Origin: Cylindrotheca closterium | Lineage: Eukaryota; Bacillariophyta; Bacillariophyceae; Bacillariales; Bacillariaceae | DNA length: 64,000 nucleotides | Direction of reading: 5' to 3' | NCBI GenBank assembly: GCA_933822405.4 | Contig: CAKOGP040000213.1 | Location: 20,783 to 84,782, forward strand | Part shown: piece after piece, positions 31,373 to 41,467 of the stretch | How positions within the stretch are numbered: position 1 is the stretch's first letter | Layout of the letters: each line of letters starts with the position of its first letter | Program-made: the position numbers and the translations under genes | The notes under the pieces: generated by a model | Told to the model about the DNA's origin: nothing | Seen by the model: the letters and a program-made list of their open reading frames with translations, nothing else | Databases searched by the model: none

Positions 31373-32248
31373 TCACGCCCTTTAAGTGTCTATCGTTCAT
31401 GGAGAAGGTGGACGCGATCCAAGGTGTCAACCTCAACAAACCCATCAACACAACCACAATGCGAGCCATCTGGTAACTGCAGAAACAACTGCTTCTCAAT
31501 CTCCTCTAGCTTTGGTTTGCCATTTAAAATGAACCAGCTTTGCTCATCGATGATAGTTGATGGCATTCCGCCATTGCAAAATCAGAAAACATCACAAATT
31601 GTGGTGACATATGAAAACTCGGAATCGGCTTCTGTAGTCGGCATTTTGGAAGTTTCGGCAGATATGGGTGCAACTGGGGTCAATGCAGGTGCTAATGGGA
31701 TAGTGTCTGATAGTGCAGTACCCTCACCAGGTAGAAGAAGACGTTCGATCTTCTGCTCGTATTGGAAAAACGATAACCAGAACACAAAAGAAAACAATGC
31801 GCCACATCAAAGCCGAACAGTGCAACGCTCAGAGTCTCCACGGTGTGTACTGCGGCATCCGTACGTTCAAGTCTACGCGATGTCTGAGAAGCACAATAAG
31901 AATTCCTGCTCAAGCAACAAGAAGGAGGATAAAACCGAGACAGCGTCTCGTCCATATGATAGCCGGCCGCTATTGCTTGCCTCCATGTGGAAATCTCTTC
32001 CAGCAATCTTTTTGGAAGAGAGGTCAAAAGCGCTTTCTCGACCAATTAAGTCAGAGCCTATCTTGGGGTCAAACAAGCTAAAGCCTACGCTGCGGAAGGG
32101 ACGTTTCAGTGGTGGCTTAGCCCCACAAGATGAACGATGTAGAACTGGTACTAGCGTAACCTTTCAACCTCTGATCAAGATCCATCCCTTCGAGCCACCA
32201 ATGGATCGTTGGGCGGAAAGTGGTTGGTCCAAGCAGTTTGGCTCGTGA
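31358..32248 (+). CDS. Lineage-specific basic protein with conserved C-terminal WAESGWS-type motif
   Basis: Frame of 296 residues from ATG 31358; the true start may be the ATG at 31529 (MNQLCSS, 239 residues), because 31358 lies in a non-coding-looking tandem duplication. The middle is Arg/Ser/Asn-rich and low in order ('SPGRRRRSIFCSYWKND'). The C-terminus reads 'LKPTLRKGRFSGG' then 'VTFQPLIKIHPFEPPMDRWAESGWSKQF'. A VxFxPxIxVxxF...(Y/W)xxxGWSxxF ending is a pattern I associate with uncharacterised diatom proteins. The VTF core also resembles an RVxF-type PP1-docking site, but that is speculative. No catalytic domain, membrane segment or targeting signal is visible. Confidence 0.6.
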   Translation: MTFPFSRPLSVYRSWRRWTRSKVSTSTNPSTQPQCEPSGNCRNNCFSISSSFGLPFKMNQLCSSMIVDGIPPLQNQKTSQIVVTYENSESASVVGILEVSADMGATGVNAGANGIVSDSAVPSPGRRRRSIFCSYWKNDNQNTKENNAPHQSRTVQRSESPRCVLRHPYVQVYAMSEKHNKNSCSSNKKEDKTETASRPYDSRPLLLASMWKSLPAIFLEERSKALSRPIKSEPILGSNKLKPTLRKGRFSGGLAPQDERCRTGTSVTFQPLIKIHPFEPPMDRWAESGWSKQFGS

Positions 32249-32322
32249 TGGCTTACATTAAGTTTACTCTAGCTAGCTTTTATCCAAATGATTCATGCAT
32301 CTCTTTTTTTTAAATTCTATGA

Positions 32323-33558
32323 TTACCTTCGCAATCGTTGAGACTCGAGAAATGGAAGTATACTAGACAAAATCAACTCATCGCTACAACAAACAAGGCA
32401 GTGTTCACGATCAATGGACTCAGATGGAACACCATACATGGATGCTCTTGCTGCTTCCGCCTTTGTAACTTCATCAATCTTTGCCTTCCACAAGGCAAGT
32501 TTTAGTATCAAAAGCGTCTCACGTTTCTCGTACCTTACAAGCTTCGAATGAACTTGACGCAAATGTCTTGGTCTAGAATTGAAACGCCACTCCTCACCGA
32601 TACTCTCAACTGTTTCTCGTATGTCCTCCCTCCAAGCAAATAGTCCCAGTTTACGGACCCGATCTTCGACACTCGAGTGCACGACATACTTGTATGTTTC
32701 TACCGTTTCTGTGATCCATACCAAGGTCTTCCAATCGGGTTTGTGATTTGGAAAGGAGGTGCATTGCGTATCCAAGGCTAGGCGAAAGATCTCAACAGGC
32801 GCATTGCTGAGGCAAACATAGTGGAGAGGTAGCTTTCCTTGTTGGTCCTTGGTCATGAGATCGTCCAACCGCAGCTTCATGATTTCTGAAAAAACAGTGG
32901 TGTCGGAATGCTGGTGGGAAAGGGACAAAACGTGCAAAGGTGTCATTCCAAAGCAGTCCGGGGAAAATCCTAAACCATCTTTCGCCTCTTTTACAATAAG
33001 TTTCAATTTTAAAAGAGTCTCTTCCGAGGATTCATAGGCTTGCTCATAACACAGCTCATGCAAAGGCAGCGACAGGAAACGTTTCTGAAGCGCCAACACA
33101 ATATCAGCACCTTCCGGAAACTGCTGATGCAGCTTGGCACAGAATTCGAAGAGGCCGGTTCCGAAATCCGAGACAGAGGAGGGAAGTCGAACATTCACCA
33201 AAGAGACACAGTAGTGAAAGACACCTTCACCGAGTGACTCCAGACCTTGTGGCGCGAATTCCACAGACGTCAAGTCATAACAGAACGCAAAGGCCCTCTT
33301 TCTTACTTCCACCACTGTCGAAGGGACGGTGAGTACCCTCAAGAGCCTACAACCTTCAAACGCTCTGACGTCTATCCGAAGAAGACCCTCTGGTAGATCC
33401 ACAGTGGACAAGGATTCAAACTTGAGGAAGGTTTTCTCGGGGATCTCTTTGATGGATGGGTCCACCTTGACATGGCGTATGCTTCTTGGGATGTCATGGC
33501 GAGGCTGACCCGTATAGAGAAATACTTCGGCAGTCATGGCAATACTTGTTTGTGGCAT
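32323..33558 (-). CDS. BspA-type leucine-rich repeat protein with ankyrin-like region
   Basis: Intronless, 411 residues, ATG 33558 (a second ATG seven codons in, MTAEVFLYTGQ, is equally plausible). Residues ~25-150 carry BspA-type LRR_5 repeats: 'KTFLKFESLSTVDLPEGLLRIDVRAFEGCRLLRVLTVPSTV', then 'KRAFAFCYDLTSVEFAPQGL' and 'GVFHYCVSLVNVRLPSSVSD'. Residues ~200-290 contain ankyrin-like segments 'DCFGMTPLHVLSLS' and 'DQQGKLPLHYVCLSNAP'. The C-terminal ~60 residues ('RRETLLILKLALWKAKIDEV' type, then a Cys/His-containing tail) are a conserved end shared with the fragment at 41.5 kb. There is no signal peptide, so an intracellular interaction role is inferred. LRR_5 plus this tail is common in diatom genomes. 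Confidence 0.85.
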   Translation of the reverse strand: MPQTSIAMTAEVFLYTGQPRHDIPRSIRHVKVDPSIKEIPEKTFLKFESLSTVDLPEGLLRIDVRAFEGCRLLRVLTVPSTVVEVRKRAFAFCYDLTSVEFAPQGLESLGEGVFHYCVSLVNVRLPSSVSDFGTGLFEFCAKLHQQFPEGADIVLALQKRFLSLPLHELCYEQAYESSEETLLKLKLIVKEAKDGLGFSPDCFGMTPLHVLSLSHQHSDTTVFSEIMKLRLDDLMTKDQQGKLPLHYVCLSNAPVEIFRLALDTQCTSFPNHKPDWKTLVWITETVETYKYVVHSSVEDRVRKLGLFAWREDIRETVESIGEEWRFNSRPRHLRQVHSKLVRYEKRETLLILKLALWKAKIDEVTKAEAARASMYGVPSESIDREHCLVCCSDELILSSILPFLESQRLRR

Positions 33559-34058
33559 TGGCTTTGTGGGGGGGCAAGACGTACCCGGTACGAGAATTAA
33601 GTACAGTGTGGGTATGGTGGATATGGACTATGTTAGGTCGTGCCATACGAATCTTCGAAGTTTGGACCGGAATTTTTGAAATTTTTCTGGACACTGACAC
33701 GGAAGAATTGGAAAACGGGGGCTTTGTTCTCCTCCCCGCAGAGCACTGAACCACGAAGGAACCACGAAGATATTGATGCTATCTGTCAATATCAATGGGA
33801 ATAACGACAACAGCTCAACACACCGTTAACAACAGATCAACAAACGTTCAGAATTGTAACTTATAACTGGTGGTAAAATAGTAACTCATGATGGCTAAAC
33901 TTATTATTGTATTTTGATGTTGTGAAAATCATATTTGAAAAGGTGAAAATTGCTTGCTTTTGAACTGTGCCCTTCAAAGGAAAATTGTATAGCAAAAGGT
34001 ATGTGTGTGTTCAGGAACAAAAACTGTATTGCAAGGGTGAATCGTGGACGTAAAAGTC
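33559..34058. other. Intergenic, no supported gene
   Basis: About 500 bp, AT-rich towards 34058. No coding or repeat structure was recognised. Confidence 0.5.
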
Positions 34059-34603
34059 CTAAGCGGCAGGGTTGTACTTGGGCTTGCCGGTATCAAGTTG
34101 AATCTTGATCTTTTGCCACTGCTTTATCGACAACAAAGATGGTGGCGGTGGGAGAGGGCCGCTTCCAGGCTTGCCAACCTTCTTTGCAGGTCGGATAAGC
34201 TGCTTCTTGTAAGCCTTGGAAGCGGTGGCTTTAACAACCCTCTTTCCTGTTTCCTTCGCATAGATGGCAGATTTCTGAAGGTTTCCAAGCTCTTGCAAAG
34301 TCTTCAGATCGTTGAGCAAATTATTCTGCATCATGCTGTGTTGCAAAGAAAGAGCCGCAGGACTCATGGGCATACCCAAGCCAGAATCCAATAGCATTGA
34401 ACTCAAAGGTGAATTTCTTCCACTGTGAACGAGAGGCATCAATGCAGGAGAAAGACCCAAGAAATGGCCTTGGAATCCTGGCTGATGAAGAGGCAAGGTG
34501 CAATGATTCATGCTTGAGAGTGGTGCGATGGCAAAATTTGTGTGGAAATCGTGTTGGAGCGTTTCGTGGAAATGACTTACGTCGCCAATCGGGTTTCCTT
34601 CAT
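34059..34603 (-). CDS. Small basic hypothetical protein, two exons
   Basis: The main exon (34512-34059) has a Met/Leu/Ser/Pro-rich first half ('GMPMSPAALSLQHSMMQNNL') and a Lys-rich second half ('KATASKAYKKQLIRPAKKVG', 'PLPPPPSLLSIKQWQKIKIQ'). A 23-bp first exon (34603-34581, MKETRLA) with donor GTAAGT and an acceptor CTCAAG joins in frame across a 68-bp intron, giving 158 residues. Without it, translation would begin at ATG 34511 (150 residues). The poly-Pro run followed by a basic amphipathic helix could bind a profilin/SH3-like partner or nucleic acid; this is only inference. No family recognised. Confidence 0.5.
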
Positions 34604-36126
34604 ACAGACAGAATAGCGAGAGAGGCGCCTTTCGTATGTGGTAAATAGGTAAAACGCCACTTTCAAGAGCGAAACTTCCAACTTTGTGAGAGAAGTTGTT
34701 TCGAACGCATTCCTCAGGTCAAAACTGTACTGTGGAAGCCGTGGTTCGCATTCAACGGAAATCGCGCTTCAGGTATGTCTTGACAACTGGTGTTCTTCGT
34801 TCCCAAATTACCTACGGAAGTTTATGGGACATCGTCGTACTTGGTACCATTTGAATCTCACCTTCCGAGAATGAAGTTGGAACCGTGACCAATTGATACA
34901 CCTTCTTCCCTATCAACGAGCGAATTCGTGACGTAGTTTGAGGAAGATGTATTGAAGTGAGAAATTCCAGAAATTGAATTTTCTTAGGATCAAAAATTCG
35001 TCGCACTAAATCCCAAAAGTCTCTCTGTCGGCGGATTTGTAGAAAATATTGGTCGAGGTTTTGATTATTGTGTCTCACTGGAAGATGCAGATGTTTCTCG
35101 ATCAGACACACAAAACATTTATCAACAAAGTGCCAGAGGAAATGTTTTACGAACACGAATAATACGGTACGTGCAAGACAGACAGCCTCCGTTCTCATTT
35201 GAATGACGGAGCCAAGTTAACCGCCTTTTTACTGGTAATCGGTTTTGAATCTACAGTACCTTTCGAGGTAACAAGTAAATGGTACCTGGTAATGGTGAAG
35301 GAGAAGTTGCAGATACCATGGTGAGAGATGTGGCTGAAAATGACTTTGACATGTTCCCTTCCAATGACTACCCTGGTAGTTTCATTCTATTCGTTTTGGG
35401 TGTTGTCGGGAGCTGGCTGGACCCGCGGCCTCGTCAGAGCGGCTATCATACTACTAGCTACTACACCAAACACTCAGCATTTTGAAAAATACGAGTACCC
35501 ACTGTCCTCATACGACACACATGCTGAGCGGTGCTGGCACCGATATCCTACGATAGTGATTTGCTGGTAGATGCATCACTCACGACGACGCAGCAGCATG
35601 AACAAAGGAGCCCAGCAACGTCGTCATAGGGACAAGGGCTTGTTTAGCTTTTTGCTCATGATGAACCAGAAAGCGCTCTGGCCTGTCCTTGTGATCACGC
35701 GAGAACAAGGGAGCTCAATTTGGCATTTACCTCTTACCTCCGTTACGATAGTCATGGATGTTAATTGTTTGCGGTAGCATTGCAGCATGAGCAAAGATCT
35801 CAACTCCATGGTTGGAAAATGGGTAAGTTCGACAATGAACAAAGGAGCCCAACCTCGGGACTTGTGTAGTGTCGATTGCGTTCGCTATGCTTCGCTTCGT
35901 TTGGTTGCGGGCTACCTGGTACACCGGTACACGTACCGGTACGTGTACGTCCAACAACTTTTTTAGGAGTCAAATTTCGCGGGGGACTTCCTTAGTGGTG
36001 TTTTTCCAACCCGAACACAACACACATGGGATGACACCTCTTTTCCACCTTGTCGCCGGAAATGTACTGTAAGATATTTCAACATGTCACCGCCGTTACA
36101 AATAAAGTACGACAACAACAACAACA
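34604..36126. other. Gene-poor stretch, no supported gene
   Basis: About 1.5 kb. A minus-strand ATG frame at 34812-35198 (128 codons) is hydrophobic/basic without domain character and is not called. A perfect 22-bp palindrome at 35927-35948 lies ~180 bp upstream of the next gene. The 14-mer ATGAACAAAGGAGC occurs twice, near 35598 and 35837. Confidence 0.45.
35927..35948. promoter_or_regulatory. Perfect 22-bp GTAC/ACCGGT palindrome
   Basis: The sequence reads identically on both strands, centred on ACCGGT within CACGTACCGGTACGTG. It is embedded in further GGTAC repeats (35917-35950) and lies about 180 bp upstream of the ATG of the flavoprotein gene. It could be a dimeric transcription-factor site or a cruciform-prone repeat; the role is inferred from symmetry and position only. 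Confidence 0.4.
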
Positions 36127-37981
36127 ATGAGCAAGGAATCACAGGAACAGAGGAGGGATAGTAGAAGGGTAGAGATAAAAGAACTTCGCAATGTGAAGAC
36201 ACATAAGGATTCTAGGAAAGAGCGTAGGCTTGTCTTGGTTGGAGCCGGCTATGCCCATGTACGTAGCACTTTGATGGTTTGCATTTGATCACATTTTCAT
36301 CAATCGCGCTTTTGCTCACAATTCAACAACATACTTCATCATTTATCAGCTACAAGTAGTTCGACTACTTTCGGCGTCCAAAGACAAAGTTGGATTCTCC
36401 AACATCACTCTAATTGATGTCCAAAAGTATGCGAGGTATCGTGGTATGGTTCCTGGTTACTTGTCGGGCTGTTATGAAAATTATCAAGACGCTTCCATCG
36501 ATTTGGAACAAATATGTAGTCAGCCGGGTTGCACCTTTGTGAATGACGGCGTCATCGATGTCGATCTAAAGAACAGGATGGTACACTTGACGGACGATTC
36601 CACTCGAATCTCGTACGATGTCCTGAGCTTTGATATTGGCAGCACCACAAAATCTCTAGACGATATTCCAGGAGCATTTGAATACACCATACCAACTAAA
36701 CCGGTTCAGGAACTTCTTTCACGGATAGAAGGCATCGAGACCGAGTTCCGGCAGAGTCCCAACTTGGAGAAGCACGAGCTGCGAATGGTGATTATTGGCG
36801 GTGACGTCAGTGCAGTGGAGCTTGCTTTGAGTCTTGTGACGAGGTGGAGGCCGTTCCTAAAAGATAGACTACAACTGACGTTGGTGACGGCTGACGAATC
36901 TCTGGTTACCGCTGCAACGGCGCGGATACGACACCAGTGCATACAGGAGAAACTTGTTGAAAGGGGGATCTCGATACGCTTTCGGGAAATTGTAAAAGAA
37001 GTCGACCAGAACTTTTTAAAGTTGGAATCAGGCTTACTCATTCCATTCACATATTGCATCTGGGCGACCGGTGCGGCTTGTCATGATCTTGCCCCAACTC
37101 TACAAGACCGAGGCCTGGCGGTTTCTGCTAATGGCTGGATCGAAATCAACAATTCCCTTCAAAGTGTGTCACATCCAAATGTATTTGCCGCTGGAGATTG
37201 CTGCCAGTCATGCTCTCTTGACGTTCCAAAATCTGGGGTATTCTCCATTCAAGAAGGCCCAGTTCTAGCGCGCAATCTAAAACTCTTCAATGCCTCGCGA
37301 AAGACGTCATCGACTGCCGAGGTGCACAGCAGTCACAATTTGGAGCAGTTTCATCCAGACATTCATGGCGGGTTTCAGTTTCTCGAATGTGGCGACGGGA
37401 CAGGTAAGGCGGCAAGCAGGCTTTGGATGGCATTCACGCTCACATGGATTGAAAATGAACAATTGACTAATACAGTTTGCTCTGTTTGCATTCATTCGGA
37501 CTGTCTGTCGGCTGTAGCAATGGGATTCACCTCTGAACTCTTCATTCACGGTAAGTGGGTACAGGCAATCAAAATGGCAATGGACCGGGAATTTGTGGTT
37601 TGGTTTGATCATGGGCAACAACAACGTCCTGGGTGGGATTCGAGTCACATTTCCATCAATGATCATGTGTTTGCTGAAGTGGGATCCATGATGAGTCCTG
37701 TCGAAGGTGCTGCCCTGCTGGAATTCATCACAGTCGACAACTACCGCCAGGCATGGTGGTTGCTGAAGCGCATGGCCCTTGACCCGCACTATCGCACAAA
37801 GGTGCTGGAAGAATACGCCAACACCGTGGAAATGCCCACACCAGAGCATTTTGGATTTGACATGGCGGCGGCGGCATCATCAAAAGACGACCAAGTTGAC
37901 AAGAGGACGAAGGTGAAAGACCAGCAATTGGGAAAGGCGTCACCTGGCATGGCCACAGCACCACAAGCCTCCTGTGCGTAG
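36127..37981 (+). CDS. FAD-dependent pyridine nucleotide-disulfide oxidoreductase of the SelD-associated type
   Basis: Two exons (36127-36258, 36350-37981; 91-bp GT-AG intron) give 587 residues. Splicing joins the FAD Rossmann motif 'LVLVGAGYAH' (35-44) to 'LQVVRLL'. Further landmarks: 'ITLIDVQKYARYRGMVPGYL', 'YDVLSFDIGST' (canonical YDxLSLDIGS), a second dinucleotide site 'MVIIGGDVSAVELALSL', 'YCIWATGA', and the flavin-closing 'HPNVFAAGDCC'. These match the flavoprotein family (TIGR03169) that in many organisms is fused to the N-terminus of selenide,water dikinase (SelD). Here no SelD domain follows; a ~150-residue C-terminal extension ('NYRQAWWLLKRMALDPHYR', Ala/Lys-rich tail) is present instead. 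A link to selenium metabolism is inferred from the family only. The first ~30 residues are highly charged, with no clear transit peptide. Confidence 0.85.
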
Positions 37982-38085
37982 CACGATAACTATCGGATAG
38001 ATAGATCAAATAAAAGTTGGCATTGCAGCGCCATTCCATCTCGATTTTAATCATTACATCAATCAATCAATCAATGATCAATCGT

Positions 38086-39183
38086 TCAATCAATCATGTA
38101 CAACTCCTTGGCGTTCTTGTTAGTAATTTGAATAAGTTCTTCCTCTGTAATCCCAAAAGCATCCGAAATGACTCGGATCCCTTCCTTCATCGTCGCAGGT
38201 ACCTTGTAGGCTTCCTCGTGATCCGTTTCCAAGACCAGTCGTTCCAATCCCACTGCACGAATGACGTCCAACGTTTTGGGCGATTGGAAATTTACAATTG
38301 GAGCAAATCCAAAGTAAACCTTGGGACCTGTAATAGTAGTACTAGATTGTGGCTTTTCTTCTTTGGTAGCAACCAGAGTTTTATTTTCTCCTTCATCTCT
38401 TGGTTTCTTTTTCTTTGGCCTTTTTGGTTGTTTTGGTTCCAGTAATCGTACGAGTTGAATCACCGTCGCCGCCTTGCCTCCAAAGGCATGAAAGTAGATC
38501 CGTGGCGGCAATTTGTGTTGCTGTTGCTGTTTTTGTTGTTTGGAATCCGTCTTGGCAAGTAATATTTTATTCCAAACTTCCAACATGGATCCCATGGCCC
38601 GCACGCAATGCAAACTGACTGGTCGTTGGTATTGGATCGCGAGTCCAATTTGCAATTCCATGGCCAACATTTGGGTTTCCATATCGGTCGATAATTCTTT
38701 GGTGACTGGATCATTGAAATGAAAATTGTCCAATCCAATTTCTCCCACGGCAATGGAAGGATCGGCTTGCAAGAGTGACTCCAATTCGCAAACCCAGCGT
38801 GGCATAGGAGCACCTTTATTCTGACTGGAATCATCATGTTCTTTATCATCATCATTTTCATTGTTTGCATCAGCAATAGCATCTGCATCGGATGGTGATG
38901 ATATGATTTCCCAATCTCGTTCAGTAAGTTCGTGCAAAAACCATGGATGAACCCCCATGCACGGAATGATACTGCCTTGGTCGAGTAGTAGTGCCTGTTG
39001 ATTATTATTGTTATTATTATTATGATTATTTCGCAAGTCTGTCACAATGGGAAAATCTCGGGGATGGGTGCTCATGATTGCCATGCCAGACAACGAATCA
39101 TTCAATAAGTCTAATATGCTGGACGGCGAGGAAGAAGATCCCAAGTGTACATGATTGTGAGCATCGAATGGAAGCAAGACCAT
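38086..39183 (-). CDS. TatD-family metal-dependent hydrolase/DNase
   Basis: 365 residues from ATG 39183 (MVLLPFDAHNHVHLG), which puts the metal-binding motif at the N-terminus as in the family; an in-frame ATG at 39309 would give 407 residues. Metal ligands are visible in order: HxH in 'FDAHNHVHLG', Glu in 'AVGEIGLDNF', His in 'VSLHCVRAMG', His in 'YFHAFGG' and Asp in 'LVLETDHEEAY'. 'PCMGVHPWFLHEL' is the usual GxHPW/H loop. Two low-complexity insertions interrupt the barrel: an Asn run near residue 55 and a Lys/Pro-rich loop ('PKQPKRPKKKKPRDE'). TatD proteins are 3'-5' exonucleases or deoxyribonucleases in DNA repair and apoptosis-like degradation. The gene is convergent with the flavoprotein gene, 104 bp away. 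Confidence 0.9.
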   Translation of the reverse strand: MVLLPFDAHNHVHLGSSSSPSSILDLLNDSLSGMAIMSTHPRDFPIVTDLRNNHNNNNNNNQQALLLDQGSIIPCMGVHPWFLHELTERDWEIISSPSDADAIADANNENDDDKEHDDSSQNKGAPMPRWVCELESLLQADPSIAVGEIGLDNFHFNDPVTKELSTDMETQMLAMELQIGLAIQYQRPVSLHCVRAMGSMLEVWNKILLAKTDSKQQKQQQQHKLPPRIYFHAFGGKAATVIQLVRLLEPKQPKRPKKKKPRDEGENKTLVATKEEKPQSSTTITGPKVYFGFAPIVNFQSPKTLDVIRAVGLERLVLETDHEEAYKVPATMKEGIRVISDAFGITEEELIQITNKNAKELYMID

Positions 39184-39800
39184 TGTATACCAGTTACTCG
39201 TCGTGATGATGATACTCTGATACAATATGGTACCGGTAGTATAAAATATGCGGGATTTGGTGGTGTCAGAAATTAAGCTATTTATTTCGTATCGATTTTC
39301 GTGTCGCATCGACGTGCGTGACGCGCCGCGCGTGCAATGTGAATGTCAAATGAAAATGGCAAAAAATCACGTTTTTTCACAGCTCGTTGAAACCTTTTGA
39401 TACAAGACAATGGCGATAAGAATGACTACAGCCATGGCGCGAAAACTAACAATGCGACCATGAAGACCAAAATCCATGATATGCTAGGCACCAATACTTC
39501 TTTCACCATTAACCGTGAAGACGGAAGAGCAAATCGGTTTGGAACACACGTTGCCGTTGAGCCGAAACCGTGGAAAAAAACTATGCTCACAACTTTCGAT
39601 TCAGTTTGAAACGGTTGTCGACACTAGAGTTTCTACTGAGCTTGGTACATCTTTCCAAAGTCGAGACGTTTCTTGCTTCAGCAGAGCAACTTCATTTCAC
39701 AACAGAATCTGCTCATATTTTTGACATTCGATCAATTGCATCGACTCAGTCCTTTCAAATAATCTTTTGAAACAACAACAACAACAAAACATTTTCCACC
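39184..39800. other. Intergenic, divergent promoter region
   Basis: About 620 bp between the TatD start and the secreted repeat protein. It contains a CG-rich patch (GCGTGACGCGCCGCGCGTGC, about 39316-39335), unusual against the AT-rich background, and an AACAACAACAACAAC run just upstream of the ATG at 39801. No gene is supported. Confidence 0.5.
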
Positions 39801-40949
39801 ATGTTGTCTCTTCGATCCATCATCATGATCTTTCTTCTTTTGGCCATGCAGCCGATGGCCATGCCTTCCTTGATGAGTGCAAACTACACTCGTCCATCCA
39901 TTCAAGTCTACAGTTTGGCCAACGAAAACATTGTTTCCACTGTTGACTTTGTTGGAACCACCGTGGAAATGGAATCCACTGGTGTTCCTTCTTTCTCCCT
40001 TGCGGAGTTTGTCATGTCTATTGACTACGAATCGGTCAAGGCTTTCACACAAGACTTCAGCAAGAAGTACGAAGCCTTCGCCGAAGCATTCACTGATGCC
40101 ATGTCTGCCATCTTCGAGTTGTTCAGCATGGAGTACAACGCATACAAGCAATCGATCAACTACGAATCGATCAAGGCTTTCGCACAAGACTTCAACGAGA
40201 AGTACGAAGCCTTCACCCAAGCATTCACTGATGCCATGTCTGCCATCTTCGAGTACGAAGCATTCCACCAATCCATTGACTACGAGTCCGTCATGTCTTT
40301 GGCAGAACTCTTAAATGAGCAGTACGAAGCATACACCCGAGAAGTGTCTACTGCCATGTTTTTCAAGATCGGACTCTTCATCCAGAAGCTCGAAGCATAC
40401 AACCAAGAGTTCCGAGTCAAGTACCAACGAGTCTACAAGGAGCTAGAATATGTTGCCACTGACCTGCTTGCTGCAGCTCCAGCTTGGCTAAGCTTTGACC
40501 ATGAATTCATTGTCAGAGATGTTTTCGACGGAGTGTTATCCTACACCACCATGGAACCATTCGTCCCAGCACCAGTTCCACCGTTGCTATCCCTTGAGGA
40601 CGCTCAATTGATTGCAATGGAGGTATTGGACTCGACCGCTTTTGGAGCCATTGTCATTGCCCTCCTCGTCGCCGCTGTGACTATGATTTATGCCAGCAGT
40701 GTCATCGATCGAGGGCTCGTTTCCATGGAAGATTTATCCATTGTCTTGGAGACACCCTGTTTGTCCATGACTGATTTGAGAAAGAAAATGACACCATCGG
40801 TCATACTCCGTTCTGCGGATGCTTATGCTAGGTATCAAGCCAGTTGCGACAAGTCTAAGGACCCTTCCATCGTGGACCTTTGCAGCCTATTCGCCAACAT
40901 TTCCTTTCTGAAGGATACTACGGATCCTTCTAAAAATGAGAGCTTTTGA
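39801..40949 (+). CDS. Secreted repeat protein with C-terminal membrane segment
   Basis: Intronless, 382 residues. Residues ~1-27 (MLSLRSIIMIFLLLAMQPMA) are a signal peptide. Three consecutive ~42-residue helical repeats follow (~72-195), of the form SIDYESVKAFTQDFxxKYEAFxxAFTDAMSAIFE. The first two are nearly identical also at DNA level (40018-40125 and 40147-40254); the third is diverged. Each is amphipathic and aromatic-rich, which fits a coiled or helical-bundle rod. A Pro-rich segment (PFVPAPVPPLLSLE) precedes a strong transmembrane helix at ~279-298 (AFGAIVIALLVAAVTMIYAS), then an ~85-residue cytoplasmic tail with Ser/Asp-rich and basic parts. It is a type I membrane topology. The codons in the repeats look restricted (AAG, TTC, GAC, CAA), as in a highly expressed gene. 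No known family. Confidence 0.8.
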   Translation: MLSLRSIIMIFLLLAMQPMAMPSLMSANYTRPSIQVYSLANENIVSTVDFVGTTVEMESTGVPSFSLAEFVMSIDYESVKAFTQDFSKKYEAFAEAFTDAMSAIFELFSMEYNAYKQSINYESIKAFAQDFNEKYEAFTQAFTDAMSAIFEYEAFHQSIDYESVMSLAELLNEQYEAYTREVSTAMFFKIGLFIQKLEAYNQEFRVKYQRVYKELEYVATDLLAAAPAWLSFDHEFIVRDVFDGVLSYTTMEPFVPAPVPPLLSLEDAQLIAMEVLDSTAFGAIVIALLVAAVTMIYASSVIDRGLVSMEDLSIVLETPCLSMTDLRKKMTPSVILRSADAYARYQASCDKSKDPSIVDLCSLFANISFLKDTTDPSKNESF

Positions 40950-41467
40950 AAAGCGACTGACTCATTATGTTCATCTACCTCTACCGTTTGACCCTCCTGC
41001 AACATCAAGGAGGCCAACTCGATCTTTGGGAGTTGGCCTACAGGGGTACTGCTGCACCAAAACATTGCAGTAGGTGGTCGCGTAAGTTAAGGAGGACATA
41101 CAAATAAAATCATCAGTGAAAATGAGAGGAGGATACTGTAGGATGGATGGCTTCAGAATAAGGTGATGTGCAGATATTATGGAAGCAAGGTGGGAGCTCA
41201 GTGCTCGAAATACTACAGTATTGATGACGACACTCAAAAGTCGTCGGAGCTTCAATAATACAAACTTTGAATGGGAACAATAAGTTCGAAGATGAACTAT
41301 AAATGTTTTAAAAAATAATAGCAATGGATGCAAAATAAAACATCAGCCAATCGTAGCTGGTCTATGAATACCTAAGACTATTTTCATCTCATCTATAATT
41401 CAAATAATATTATTGTAGATACAGGAAGTTGCTATTTGTTGTCCATCCGCTTTTTCGCTACTACTGC

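Noticed and set aside
34812..35198. Minus-strand ATG frame of 128 codons
   Set aside because: Composition is basic/hydrophobic without recognisable structure; no homologue known and no splice partners seen.
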